Part shown: in pieces, positions 53,472-64,000 of the stretch
Position numbering within the stretch: the first letter of the stretch is position 1
How the letters are laid out: each line of letters starts with the position of its first letter
Origin: Hygrophila difformis
Taxonomy: Eukaryota; Streptophyta; Magnoliopsida; Lamiales; Acanthaceae
Direction of reading: 5' to 3'
DNA length: 64,000 nt
Assembly (NCBI GenBank): GCA_030278955.1
Contig: JAOANR010000006.1
Location: 55,580,915-55,644,914, forward strand
Notes under the pieces: model-generated
The model's input: the letters and a program-made list of their open reading frames with translations, nothing else
Databases searched by the model: none
What the model was told of the DNA's origin: nothing
Made by a program: the position numbers and the translations under genes

Positions 53472-53556
53472 TTATTTTGCACCATACTTTATGATCCTTT
53501 TATCTGTTTTCCGTACGTGGATCAATGTTGGCCAACCACGATATTCATTTCATTGT

Positions 53557-53570
53557 TATATAGTATAAAT
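53557..53570 (+). promoter_or_regulatory. TATA-like box of the Kunitz inhibitor gene
   Basis: TTATATAGTATAAAT lies about 60 bp upstream of the start codon at 53625, a fitting distance for a TATA box with a short leader. Confidence 0.55.
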
Positions 53571-53624
53571 TACACACACATATATGCATAACATTATATT
53601 GAACAGACATTGATAATACACGAT

Positions 53625-54405
53625 ATGAAAATGATGGTAGTACTAGTACTAGTGAAGATGCTCTTGTTTCTTGTTCTAATAACAGCAGGAGGTGCAGTTA
53701 TAAGCGGAGGAGGTGATCATGATTTGCAGGCGACGGAAGCCGTGACGGACCTGGAGTTGAATCCGGTGAAAGCTGGAGTTGAGTACAATGTGTACTTTTA
53801 CCGGCGCAGTGGGATCAGGGATAAGGTCGGGGGGATTGGAGTCGACCCCCAAGCCTGCCCCCCACCCATTGTGGAATTCGAAAATGAATACAGCGGCGGT
53901 GCCTCCGACTTGGAACTCAGCGTGACAATGAGTCTCCATCCAGTCACCCCCACCTCCGATGGCATTGTCCGTCGCGACACTCCCGTCTACATCAAACTTG
54001 CAAAGGACATCGAATTCGATCTCCCTTCGGCCTGCCCATCTTCGTACAATATGGAAGGTTCAAGAGTATGATAAAAACAATACAGGCAACATGATGATAG
54101 TAACCACTGGGGGGCAGATGGGTGACCTCGAGACCAGCGGCGTGTTTGTGTTCCAAAGCGTGTTTTTGTCGCCGCGTGCCAACAAGATCTCGGCATTATT
54201 GGTTGGGAACAATAAGCCCTATCCCATTGTTCCTTTCCAACCTCAATCTTCTTCTTCTTCGATTGGCGGCGACGAAAGCTACTTTTATTTGAGGTTGGGA
54301 GATGAGAAAGCGACGGACCCTTTCTTCACTGGAGGACCCTTCAAAGTTGCGTTTCTAAAGAAGCCCACCGCAATCTCATCCATCATTCATCCCATCGATC
54401 ATTAA
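53625..54405 (+). pseudogene. Kunitz-type (STI/miraculin family) protease inhibitor-like gene, single frameshift
   Basis: ATG at 53625 opens with a hydrophobic secretion signal (MKMMVVLVLVKMLLFLVLIT). The mature start VTDLELNPVKAGVEYNVYF follows the Kunitz signature pattern, though the usual Gly after the Asp is Leu. ACPPPIVEFENE and SDGIVRRDTPVYIKL fit the beta-trefoil core. Near 54040 the frame shifts by one base; the second frame carries TIWKVQEYD and FLKKPTAI to a stop at 54405. Intronless, about 210-260 codons in total, as usual for the family. Known role: secreted or vacuolar defence/storage inhibitors of serine proteases. Could be a pseudogene or a base-call error. Confidence 0.8.
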
Positions 54406-54418
54406 GATGCACCGCCGC

Positions 54419-54437
54419 CTATATATATATATATATA
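54419..54437. repeat. (TA)n microsatellite
   Basis: About nine TA units, 14 bp after the inhibitor stop. Confidence 0.9.
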
Positions 54438-55548
54438 TGCACACGCACTACTGCTTCACCCATTAATTATTGTATTAATTAATATATGTATGGTACGGAT
54501 ATATGCAGCTGGCATGCATGCAGTGTATGTCATCTGGTTCTGCTATCTCCATAAATAAGAACAAATTCTACGTCCTCATTGCCTTTTCAAATACTCCATA
54601 CTAGTATACTCACCCGCGATTCAGAAAAATTTGGCACAAGCTAAGACATAATGGAAGTCGAAGTCAGGTTCAAATTATAATTAACAATCACAATACATAA
54701 AATAGAGATAACCTAAATTAAAATTAGTAATAGTGGTGGGAATCGAGTGGTTGCACTAAGACAAATATATACTTTTTGTCTTGTGCCTTATTAATTTTAA
54801 TTCATCATTCTTAATTTTAAGGGTTTATCAGTTATTATACCCTCATTTCTATATAAACAGTTCTTATTAAAACACATAGGCAGACTAGGTTTACATGTAA
54901 TCTGCTGACTAATTACACGTCATTGAACACATCATCAATATATATTTTCAGAAAATAAATTTATCTATTAATATAATAAAATATTGAAAAAATCTTCATA
55001 CATATTTTAAAAAGATATAATTGATTACAACTATAATATAAATTATTTGATTGTATACATAACATTTAAAAATATATTAACATTATAATATTATTAAATA
55101 AATTTAATTAAGTTAAAAATTTATGTCTAAAAATTATATAATCCTATTTCAATATAAGGAATATTATAACCATATTTTTCAATATAAGGAATATAATAAC
55201 CATATTTTAAATAAAAATATTTCAATAAAAATATGGTGTAAATATTAAATTGACACTAAAAATATTTATTAATATAAAATGACTAATCATCTAAAAATTT
55301 TTATACAATTCTAAATAAAGTCTACATAATGTTTTTAAAGAAGAAAAGAAAAAAAAAGGAAAAAAAAAAAACTAAAACACATCATAGTATAAGCCTATGT
55401 GGTAAGGTTTCTGTGTTTGCAGAAAGCCTGTGTGGTTGGGAGTTTTGGTAAGTAAAGTTGGGGTGTTGGCAAGGATTAGGGAGGAGATTGAGAGGGAAGT
55501 ATAAGCCTATGTGGTAAGGTTTCTGTCTTTGCGGGCGTTTATTTAGCT
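54438..55548. other. AT-rich intergenic sequence
   Basis: No gene recognised. A direct repeat of AGTATAAGCCTATGTGGTAA occurs at about 55386 and 55498, just before the second L1, perhaps its 5' leader. Confidence 0.4.
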
Positions 55549-56345
55549 ATGCGGTTGATCACGTGCAATCTAAGGGGCTTGAATGGGGGAGTGAGACGGA
55601 GGGCTGTCTTGAGGTTGTGCAAGCAAATCAGGCCATCGGTGGCTTGTTTCCAAGAAACAAAAATGGGGGAGGTGAATGAGAGGCTTGTTCACAGATTGTG
55701 GGGGTCGAATAATTGCGAATTTTGTTTCCAGCCAAGTGTCGGGAACGCGGGGGGATTGATGGTGATTTGGGATGTTAGTATTTGTTCATTCTCGGTTATA
55801 GAGCAGGCACATAACTTCATATGGGTGAAGGGTAGTATAGGAGGGTTGAGAGGGGGTGAATCTGGTATGTGTCCATGCGCCGAATGAGAGGCGGGATAGG
55901 GCTTTGCTATGGGATCTGTTGGGTGAGAGGTGTGACACAGGGAATGGAGAGTTGTGGTGTCTGACAGGGGACTTCAATGCCGTAATGGGGGCGGGTGAGA
56001 GAGTGGGTTGCAATGAGGATGCTGGGTCGAGTAGGGATTTTCGGAATTTCATAGATCAGCTACGAGTAGTGGACTTACCAATGGTGGGGGGGGGGGGGGG
56101 GGCATTTTACTTGGTTCGGGAGGGGAGGTAGAGCCTGTAGTCGCTTGGACAGGTTCCTTCTTTCGTCGGGGTGGCTAGGTGTGGAGGGGGAAATTGTACA
56201 AAGGCGTTGTGATTCCGTCTTGTCGGATCATTACCCGGTATGCCTTGAATTAGGGAGGAAATCATGGGGGCCAAAACCATTTCGCTTTTATAATTATTGG
56301 ATGGGGGTTAGAGGTTTCTCTGAGATTGTGAAAGGGGTGTAGGAA
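55549..56345 (+). pseudogene. L1 ORF2 AP endonuclease domain
   Basis: Begins MRLITCNLRGLNGG, then ACFQETKMGE (catalytic Glu), a frameshift near 55855, VCVHAPNERRDRALLW, LTGDFNAVMG (catalytic Asp/Asn) and LSDHYPVCLEL. A run of about 17 G at 56085-56102 interrupts the expected FTWF...RLDR motif and shifts the frame. Confidence 0.88.
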
Positions 56346-56706
56346 ATGGAGAGGCCGACTAGTGGCTCTAGCTTGGTTAACCGACTACAAGTTCTGAGGA
56401 ATAAAATCAAAGAATGGGATGCGTATGGAGCGGATTATATTGATAGCAGGATCCAAAGATTGCAGACAGATATTGGAAACTTTGAGGAAAGGATGCTGGA
56501 TGATTCAGAGGACGCACATGCCAGGGAACAATGGAATAATTATAAGAGGGAGTTGCACGGGCTGTTGTTAGCTGAAGAGCGACGATGGCTTCAAAAATCC
56601 AGACTTCGTTGGATCAAGGAAGGAGACAGCAATACAAAATTTTTCCATTCAGTGGCGGCTTTCAATCGTCGTCGGAACTATATTGGTGCTATTAAAGTGG
56701 AGGGTA
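56346..56706 (+). pseudogene. L1 ORF2 linker before RT
   Basis: Helical linker with RRWLQKSRLRWIKEGDSNTKFFHSVA, the hallmark segment before the RT of plant L1s (LQKSRLRWIKEGDSNTKFFH). Continues after the gypsy insertion at 59961. Confidence 0.85.
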
Positions 56707-59700
56707 TGTAACCACCCGACACAATCTTGATAGGGTATGTTCAAAATCTCCTAACTTTTTTTTCTTTTCCATTAACTTTTATCTTATATTCCGCATATTA
56801 GATTGCCATAGTAGTTTTCATTAAAACTTCGAGGACGAAGTTGATTCTTAAGGAGGGTGGATTGTAATACCATAGAAATTACCCGAAATAATTGTAATTC
56901 ACTAAAGAGGCTTTTATTAAATATTTAATCACTTGCTTAAAGAATTAGTATATTGATTTTTCTACAAAACAACACTTGAAAATTTATATATGTAAATTTG
57001 TCTTTTCCAAAAGAAATATGAATTTCAATATCATGGGTAATAGAATTATATAGTTTATGGAATATTTTTTTAAATCTATTGTTTAAATTATATATAAGTT
57101 TTTATATATATACACATTGGTCTTGAAAATTATTATGAGGATAGTATGTGAATATTTTAAGTACTTTGATATTCATTATGGAATAAATTTTTATAAAAAT
57201 AAAAGTATGAGTTTTTATGTGAATCTATAAGAATTAACTTTTATATATAAGAAACTATATTCATAGATTATAATTTTTATTTGATGATGACATGAAGACT
57301 TTGTGGTTTGAGTATTGTTATGAATAAAATAAAACCATGCAAGTATATTATTATTATCTTTTTGAAAGCACATTAATATAAATACAATACTTGAAATAAA
57401 TAAATAAATATTATATTATCATATCCAACTCATTGAGTATAAATGCATGCCACTAAATAATGGCAAGAATAATGATTTTTGTAGACAAGCTAATACTTCA
57501 ATCATTTTCATGATACACTACTTACACAAATATAAGGCTAAAAGCAATTGCAAGAAATTTTCTTCCTAAACAAATAGATGAAAAATCTACATGATTAACA
57601 AGTGTCATGGATGAATGGCTAGCAAAGAAAGGTGATCAATTATCTCTTGAACCCACCAAGATTAATAGCCTCCATAATAGGCAAACCATTATGTTAATAG
57701 ACAACATGATGGACAAAATTAATAGCCTCCCAAATTAATGGCCTCTTTGTTAGGCTATAAGGACCAAATGAGTGGATACAAATACTCTAACCATTATTGC
57801 TCAAGACACACTTAATTGGATGATTGGTGAGGTTGTAATCACTCTCACAATGTGTCATGTTCAATTGTTCAAATCTTAGCCTATAAATAGAGGGAGTTTC
57901 TAGCCTACAAACACACCAATCTCATCCATCTCATTAGCCAAATTCACTACCCATTTTATTCTTCAAAGTTCTCCCACATAGTGAGCATATCTTAAGGATT
58001 GTGGAGTCTTGTAGGCTTGGCAACCTTCATCATTCTAAGAGTTCTAACTCTTCTCAACACTTGGTTAGTAAGATATCATCCTTGAAACTTGTATCTTAGA
58101 GATCTATATCTTTTATTTTTATACTATAAATTGATTTCCCTCTATTTGTCGAATTTCAGCGAAACTCGTAATTTGTGGTGCGAATCTTGTGTTATAACGG
58201 CCATTATCTTTGAATCTCTTTGCTCTTATACATCAATTCAGTAAGTTAACACTCTCTACTTTAAGTTTTGGAGATTCCAATCCATGTTTTAAGAATACAA
58301 AATTAGAATTCCCACATTATACCAAAATCTGTCAGTTTTTCGTTACGTAAAGATCCATCTTTTTAAACTATTTTGGTACAATATCCCTCAAAGGTTCCTT
58401 CATAAAACTTGTTCCTTATTGAGTTAAGTATATTTCTGGAAACTTTTATAATTTTTAGAAATCGTATGAAAAAGTTATGGGATCCGCTTTATCGAAAGGT
58501 CGAAATCTCTTTTTTTTGAAATCTAAGAAATGATAGTGTTTTCTGAAATCCACATTTTTTAAGGTCTTAAGTGTCTCAAAGCCAAATGGTTTCTTCATGA
58601 AAAATATTTATCTATGTGTTATCTACCTTGTGGTAAAATTTTATAATTTTCAGTCGCGAATTACTATTTTTAAAACCTGTTGAAAATTATAGAATCACTA
58701 TTGAATTTCTGGCAGAATACATGTTCTGAAAAGAACTCAATTTTTGAAATGTTTCCATACCTTATTTTGAAAAGTGTAAAACATGAAACTTGTTCAAATA
58801 TGTGTTGAGTATCTACTGTTTAAATTTCAATGCAATCGCCTTTCATATGAATTTTTAAACTGACTTGGCGTAAACTGCGACATTGGACTTGATTTTTGGT
58901 CCAAATGAGAAATTGTTGGATTTTGAGATCCATGAAATGATATTTTCATATCTATGAGATATTGATATGGGAGTTAAATGTTGAAATGATATTTGGCATT
59001 ATTGAAGGCCCTTGTTATGAGGTTACTCCCGTGAAATTGTTGAAAACTCTTTTAAAGAGGATATTATGTGGAAAATTGTGAAAAACTCTTTTAAATCCAT
59101 TGTGCACTATTAACTTGAGTAAGATGCCATACTTGATAGAGGGCTAATGCACCAGGGATGTGTCTTGCGGGGCCTCCCCCTCTAAATATGCCAAGACGGC
59201 ATTGTTGATAAATTGTGCCAAAACGGCATTGTTGCATGTATGAGTCTATACTCTTGGGTGTATCCGTGATGGGTTATCCAAGGCTCCGGAGTGTGTCTGT
59301 ATATGAGTCCGCTGCATGCTGATCATGACTTATGATCGATATGATATGATATGATATGATATATGGAAAATGGTGTCCTCTTGTGCATAGTTGCTACAAT
59401 GGTAAGAATGAAAGTTATTTATTTTGTTAAAGGTAATGTGTGTGATCCTTTTTAAAAGAAAAAGTGAAAATTATTTTTTTTTTAAATGAGTGTCAACCAT
59501 TATTTTAAAATCCACTTCTTAAAGTGGAGCGGGTTGACTTACTCAGTACCATTGTACTGATAAAAAGTTGTTGTGTTATCTTTTTACAGATATTGGAGCT
59601 GACATGTGAACTGCATCTCATAACATGAGCATTTGGGGATGGGATTACCTTTCATCAAAAAGATTGTTGCTTTAAGGAACCACGTACTTTTAATTATTAA

Positions 59701-59955
59701 TGTCTTATATATTGCCTTTAGTTTATGCTTCCGCGTGAGAAAGAACAATGACTCTGGTATTAAGTACTTTAAATTCTCTTATGACTATATTTTATAAAAT
59801 TGGCAATTATTTTTAAAGTCCATATTACAAAAATTTATATGTGAAGATATTTAGCCGTAGCACTTGTCAATTAAGTTAGCCAAAGGGCAAGCCTGACTGA
59901 CAAGTGTTGCGGTAACATTCTGAAACCTTATGAGGATGAATTTCGGGGTGTTACA
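56707..59955 (+). mobile_element. Gypsy element with deleted 5' LTR and interior, in the L1
   Basis: The 5-bp duplication GGGTA at 56702-56706 and 59956-59960 marks its ends. The left end begins TGTAA and then continues as internal sequence, the AACTTCGAGGACGAAGTT hairpin (56825-56842), a purine tract and one full LTR (56863-59955, TGTAATACCAT...GGGGTGTTACA). The LTR has donor-like TTG|GTTAGT (58064), a TCAGTACCATTGTACTGA hairpin (59542-59559) and a TTTTTACAG acceptor (59589). Confidence 0.85.
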
Positions 59956-59960
59956 GGGTA

Positions 59961-61645
59961 TGATTGTCGATGACCCGAGGGCAATTAAGGAGGAGGCAGC
60001 TAGATTTTTTCAGGCTCTTTTCATCAGGCAACAGGATGTAATCTTGGTATTGAAAATATTGGCCTAGCAACGTTAAATGAGGTGGAGAGGGCATGGATGA
60101 TTAGAGAGTTCACAGAAGAGGAGATTCGGGAAGCGGTGTGGGGTTGTGACAGGAATAAGGCTCCGAGCCCGGACGGTTTTAACATTGGGTTCTTTAAGAA
60201 ATATTGGGAAGTTCTTAAAGAAGAGTTGTTGGAGGTATTTAAGGAGCTGTTTACAGAGAACTCATTGCCAAGGGATATTGGAAATTCTTTCATCACATTA
60301 ATTCCAAAGGTTGAGAATCCTTTGGAATTCGGAGAGTTTAGGCCTATATCATTGCTTGGAAGTGTTTATAAAATAGTTGCTAAGGTTTTAGCACAAAGGC
60401 TGAAGGGAGTGTTGGATAGGTTGGTTGGACCGGTTCAGATGGCTTTTGTCAAAGGCCGACAGATTTTGGATGGAGTTCTGATCGCCTCCGAGGTTATCCA
60501 ATCTGCCCATACGTCGGGAAGCAGGGGTTTTGTGATAAAGCTGGACTTTGCTAAATCCTATGATAGCATTTCATGGGAGGCGTTGTTTAGGGTGTTGGAG
60601 GCAATGAAATTCGACGAAAAGTGGATTCGATGGATGAAGACATGTGTAGAAAATGCGAAGGCGGCGGTACTTATCAATGGGACTCCAACAAAATTCTTCA
60701 AGATGTATAAGGGCCTAAGACAAGGTGACCCATTGTCTCCGTATCTATTCATTTTGGTGGCTGAAATATTCAATTGTTTGATGAATAAGGCAGCGGCAGC
60801 AGGATGGTTTAGGGGTCTGGGAGTGGGTGGGCAGAATCTGGTGGTATCCCACTTACAGTATGCGGACGACACGGTCCTTTTCTGTGAAGGCGAGCTTATG
60901 CAAGTGATTGCTATTAAAAGAATTCTAAGATGTTTGTCTCTCTCGACAAGTTTGAGGATAAATTTTAAAAAAAGTAGTCTATTTGGGGTTAACTGTCCAC
61001 ATGATTTGATAAGGGAAGCAGCCGGGGTTCTTGGGTGTGGAGTGGGAGTTTGGCCGATGGTGTACTTGGGAATTCCGGTAGGGGGTCGGATCAATGGTCT
61101 ATCACTCTGGCAACCAGTGATCGATAAAGTTGAGAAAAGGTTGGCGGGATGGAAGGGGAGATTACTGTCACAAGCCGGCCGAATATGCCTAATCAAGGCG
61201 GTGCTGAATTGCATCCCGGTTTACTTCCTATCCATATTTAAAATTCCGAGAGCTGTGGCGGAAAAGTTGGAATTTCTCAAAAGAAGGTTCTTGTGGAATG
61301 AGTGGGAGGGCAGGAGGCGGTTGCACACGATAAAATGGGACCTGATATGTATGCATCGGAACGATGGAGGTTTGAATTTCAGAAGTGTGGTGGATTTCAA
61401 TAATGCACTCCTGCTGAAATGGAGATGGAGGTTTAGTGGGGAAGATACACTGTGGAAGCGTGTGATAGATGTCAAATATTATGATGGCAGAGACCCCTTG
61501 ATGCCAGAGGTTAAGATTGGAAGGTCAGTATGGGGTAGGATTTGCAGCGTGTGGGAGCGCCAGTCTTCGGAGAGGTCCAATGGTGAATTCCTGTTTCAAG
61601 TTGGAAATGGAAGTAAAATCAGAATGTGGCAAGACCAGTGGCGGG
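59961..61645 (+). pseudogene. L1 ORF2 reverse transcriptase
   Basis: KAPSPDGFNIGFFKKYW, NPLEFGEFRPISLLGSVYK, FVIKLDFAKSYDSISWE, GLRQGDPLSPYLF and the catalytic YADDTVLFC, then SQAGRICLIKAVL and a WNEWEGRR... thumb region. It is open for 527 residues from 60082; a frameshift lies near 60050 upstream. It ends in a run of about 18 G (61644-61662). Confidence 0.9.
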
Positions 61646-61662
61646 GGGGGGGGGGGGGGGGG

Positions 61663-62034
61663 TAGAACTCTAAGAGAGGTATTTCCCATGTTGTTTGCCT
61701 TAGCTGTTAATAAACATGGATGCATTGATGAACATGGGCACTGGGAAGGGATTAAATGGGTGTGGGATGTTAAGCTTAGACGGTCATTGTTCGATTGGGA
61801 GTTAGAGGTGTGGAGTGAGTTTATGGTGGTCCTTAGTGAAGTACGAATGAACAGATTTGTGGGGGATAAGATAATGTGGAACAAGGAGCCTGATGGACGT
61901 TTTTCTGTTCGGTCATGTTGGAAGCGGGTGGATGATCAGGCCGAGGGTGGTTTAGAGTGGTTCTGGAGTTGTTTATGGAAAATCAGTTGTCCGATGAAAG
62001 TGAAAGTTCTGTTATGGAAAGTTTACCATGATGC
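61663..62034 (+). pseudogene. L1 zinc-binding (zf-RVT) region, truncated
   Basis: FSVRSCWKR and WKISCPMKVKVLLWKVYHD are the start of the zf-RVT domain. The copia LTR begins after HDAV. Confidence 0.8.
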
Positions 62035-62338
62035 TGTTGGAATTTTGAATTGGGGAGAAGAGAGTTTAGATGTTATTGTTCTAAATCTTGTTCTGCATTT
62101 TTCACTAAGATTACACGACTATTTATAGCCGGAAGGATTACAAATGTAAAGATATAAAATACACCATTGTTGAAAAAACTACGGATACGCAATCCGCAAT
62201 CTTTGACAGATTATAATTCAAACATATTGCTATTTTTTTATTACGGCTGGAGCAGCTATTTTTGACGACGGCGGTGGCAGCTCTTTGTCGGGGACGGCGG
62301 CTGGAGCACGCGTAGTTAGGTGAGTTTATTATTCAACA
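62035..62338 (-). repeat. Copia 3' LTR
   Basis: 304 bp, TGTTGAATAATAAAC...AAATTCCAACA on the minus strand, with the short TGTTG/CAACA inverted ends typical of copia. A TATA box GGCTATAAATAG is at about 62119-62130 (minus strand). Confidence 0.85.
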
Positions 62339-63201
62339 TTTCCCCCCCCCTTAAACTCATCCTCTTGAAATCTTGGATTCCCAGCTTCTTTCGCAAATAC
62401 TGGAAGGTTTCAACTTTCAACGCTTTTGTAAAAATATCTGCAACTTGCTCACTTGAGCTGACATACTTCAGCTCCACTTCTTTTGATTTTACATGTTCCC
62501 GTATGAAGTGAAAACGGGTGTCGATGTGTTTTGAGCGTTCATGATGGACTGGGTTTTTTGCAAGGGCAATGGCAGACTTGTTGTCGACATGAATCTTGAT
62601 TGCACTATCTTGTTGTATCTTCAAATCTCCAAGCAATTTCTTCAGCCAAATTGCATGACAGACGCATGCAGCAGCAGCAATATATTCTGCTTCACAAGTC
62701 GATAATGCGACAATGGGTTGCTTCTTTGATGACCAAGTGAATGCATTTCTACCGAGGTAGAACACGAACCCTGATGTACTTTTCCGATCTTCTTTACTTC
62801 CAGCCCAATCACTATCACTGAATCCAACCAATTCAGTGCTTTGATTTGTAGAATATAGCATGCCATAATTGATTGTTCCTTTGATGTACTTCAAAATTCT
62901 TTTCGCAGCTTTCAAGTGTGAGGTTTTTGGTGTTTCCATATACCTGCTAACAAGACCAACTCCAAACAAGATATCAGGTCGTGTGCAGGTTAAGTACCTC
63001 AAGCATCCCACAAGACTTTTGTAGTAGGTTGGATTTACTGGGTTTCCTTCTCCTTCTTTAGTCAATCTGGTGCCAACTTCCATCGGACTGTCGACACTGC
63101 AACAATCTCCCATTGAGAATTTCTTCAAGATCTCCTTTGCATATTTTTCTTGTGAGATGAAAATTCCTTCTTCATCTTGCTTGACTTCAATGCCTAGGAA
63201 G
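62316..63201 (-). pseudogene. Copia pol 3' part: RT end and RNase H
   Basis: On the minus strand, FLGIEVKQDEEGIFISQ (RT end), CTRPDILFGVGLVSRYM, FSDSDWAGSKEDRKSTSGF, LSTCEAEYIAAAA, VDNKSAIALAKNPVHH and SKHIDTRFHFIRE are the standard copia RNase H series. The stop at 62316 is 22 bases inside the LTR. The upstream part of pol is cut by the hAT element at 63202. Confidence 0.92.
62339..62354 (-). promoter_or_regulatory. Copia polypurine tract
   Basis: Minus strand TTTAAGGGGGGGGGAAA directly precedes the LTR. Confidence 0.85.
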
Positions 63202-64000
63202 TAGGGGTGGGCATTTTTTGTCGGGTATCGGGTACCCGACCCGAACCCGACATGTCGGGTTCGGGTTTTGTCGGGTTTTGATATTAAAAACCCGATATTT
63301 CGGGTACCCGAACCCGACACTAACTGTCGGGTCGGGTGTCGGGTTTATGGTCGGGTACCCGATCGGGTATCGGGTACCCGACAAAATAAATAAATAAATA
63401 GATTTTAATATTTATTTTCTAATATTTATTTTACTTTACAATATTTATACTTATTTTATAATTAGTAGGATTTGTATTTTATTCTATGTGGTGAAAAGCC
63501 ATGTATAAGCTTTAAAAATTTGTGAAGTCTCATATATTGATTTTTTTTAGAATTAATAATGGATAATTAACCTTGAACATGATGTGATAATAAATTTCAA
63601 GAATTGTAAATAACTTTGATCAATTATATTTTTATTTTAATAAATAATGGCATTGAACACTAAAATTTAATTATATAATACTAATAAATAAGATAACATT
63701 AATAATAATAAATAAAACTGAAATTTTATATTTTTTTTTTAAAAAAATTGATAGTTATTACTATTATTTAATAACAATATAGATGAATATACCTATATAT
63801 TTGCTTAAATATTAGTAATCTTAGTTGTTTTTGAACAAATTGTGTAATTTAGGTTAGTCATTGTATTTTTTTAAAAGTAAAACTAAATAAATAAAATATA
63901 TTTTTTAAAAAAAAAAATATTTTTGTCGGGTATCGGGTACCCGATCAACCCGACCCGACAAAGTCGGGTACCCGAATATCGGGTACCCGGTCTTATGCGG
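63202..64000. mobile_element. hAT non-autonomous element, left part (CGGGTACCCG repeats)
   Basis: Begins TAGGGGTGGGCATTTTTTG, preceded by CTAGGAAG (63194-63201), the expected 8-bp duplication. Subterminal TCGGGTATCGGGTACCCGAC units are dense at 63221-63382 and again from 63924 to the window end. The right terminus lies outside the window. Confidence 0.8.

Larger units (their letters stand above)
55549..62034 (+). mobile_element. L1-type LINE (plus strand), ORF2 only, multiply interrupted
   Basis: Carries endonuclease, linker, RT and part of the zinc-binding domain. It is split by a deleted gypsy element (56707-59955) and truncated at 62034 by a copia element. ORF1 is absent, as is the 3' tail. 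Confidence 0.88.
62035..64000 (-). mobile_element. Ty1/copia retrotransposon (minus strand), runs off the window
   Basis: Minus-strand LTR 62338-62035, purine tract, RNase H and the end of RT, then a hAT insertion; the rest lies beyond 64000. GATGC at 62030-62034 is the presumed left target duplication. Confidence 0.88.

Noticed and set aside
54419..54437. (TA)n tract considered as a TATA promoter
   Set aside because: It lies just after a stop codon with no downstream gene; a microsatellite.

Overview
This is a stretch of a flowering-plant nuclear genome, most likely a dicot. It holds two ordinary host genes and a dense nest of plant-type transposable elements. Plant origin is shown by a GH3 auxin-conjugating enzyme with plant introns, a Kunitz-type inhibitor gene, chromovirus (Tekay/Del-like Ty3/gypsy) retrotransposons primed by initiator tRNA-Met, plant L1 LINEs (one with a C-terminal RNase H), a MuDR-type transposase, and hAT, Stowaway and Mutator MITEs. 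The species cannot be named from the sequence.

Layout. 1-1931: 3' part of a GH3 gene (+), three exons. 2.8-7.0 kb: small elements with visible target-site duplications (three hAT-type, one Stowaway, one tRNA-derived SINE). 7.08-9.40 kb: a reversed gypsy LTR. 9.4-18.4 kb: gypsy element A, whose interior carries an accessory ORF, an antisense gene with a putative plant transposon protein (Transposase_32-like) domain, and only the tail of pol. 18.4-29.4 kb: gypsy element B, inserted in A's 3' LTR, with nearly intact gag-pol. 29.4-31.5 kb: an A-type LTR (D) fused to B's broken 3' LTR. 31.5-35.9 kb: a proline/aspartate-repeat coding stretch split by gypsy element C (-), which itself holds a Stowaway MITE. 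37.7-40.2 kb: a MuDR-like transposase gene (-). 41.0-42.0 kb: a Mutator-type MITE containing a second SINE. 42.3 kb: a hAT MITE. 43.5-50.4 kb: a reversed LTR and an inverted partial copy of it, the latter split by an L1 LINE (-). 50.9-51.8 kb: hAT MITE. 52.2-53.5 kb: Mutator MITE with TIRs of about 540 bp. 53.6-54.4 kb: Kunitz inhibitor gene (+) with a frameshift. 55.5-62.0 kb: a second L1 (+), interrupted by a deleted gypsy element and then by a copia element (62.0 kb to the window end), which is interrupted by a hAT MITE.

The most interesting pattern spans the gypsy LTRs. Seven diverged LTRs share one internal layout: a 5' splice-donor-like GTAAG, usually about 1.25-1.66 kb of intervening sequence, then a TCAGTA...TACTGA hairpin motif and a polypyrimidine-CAG acceptor. 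This suggests a leader intron inside the LTR. Elements A, B and C also share a hairpin over the pol stop codon, with a covarying pair between A and B. A SINE and an L1 LINE share the same 3' tail sequence. The antisense gene in element A has its own GC-rich promoter-like block and leader intron that resemble the LTR layout.
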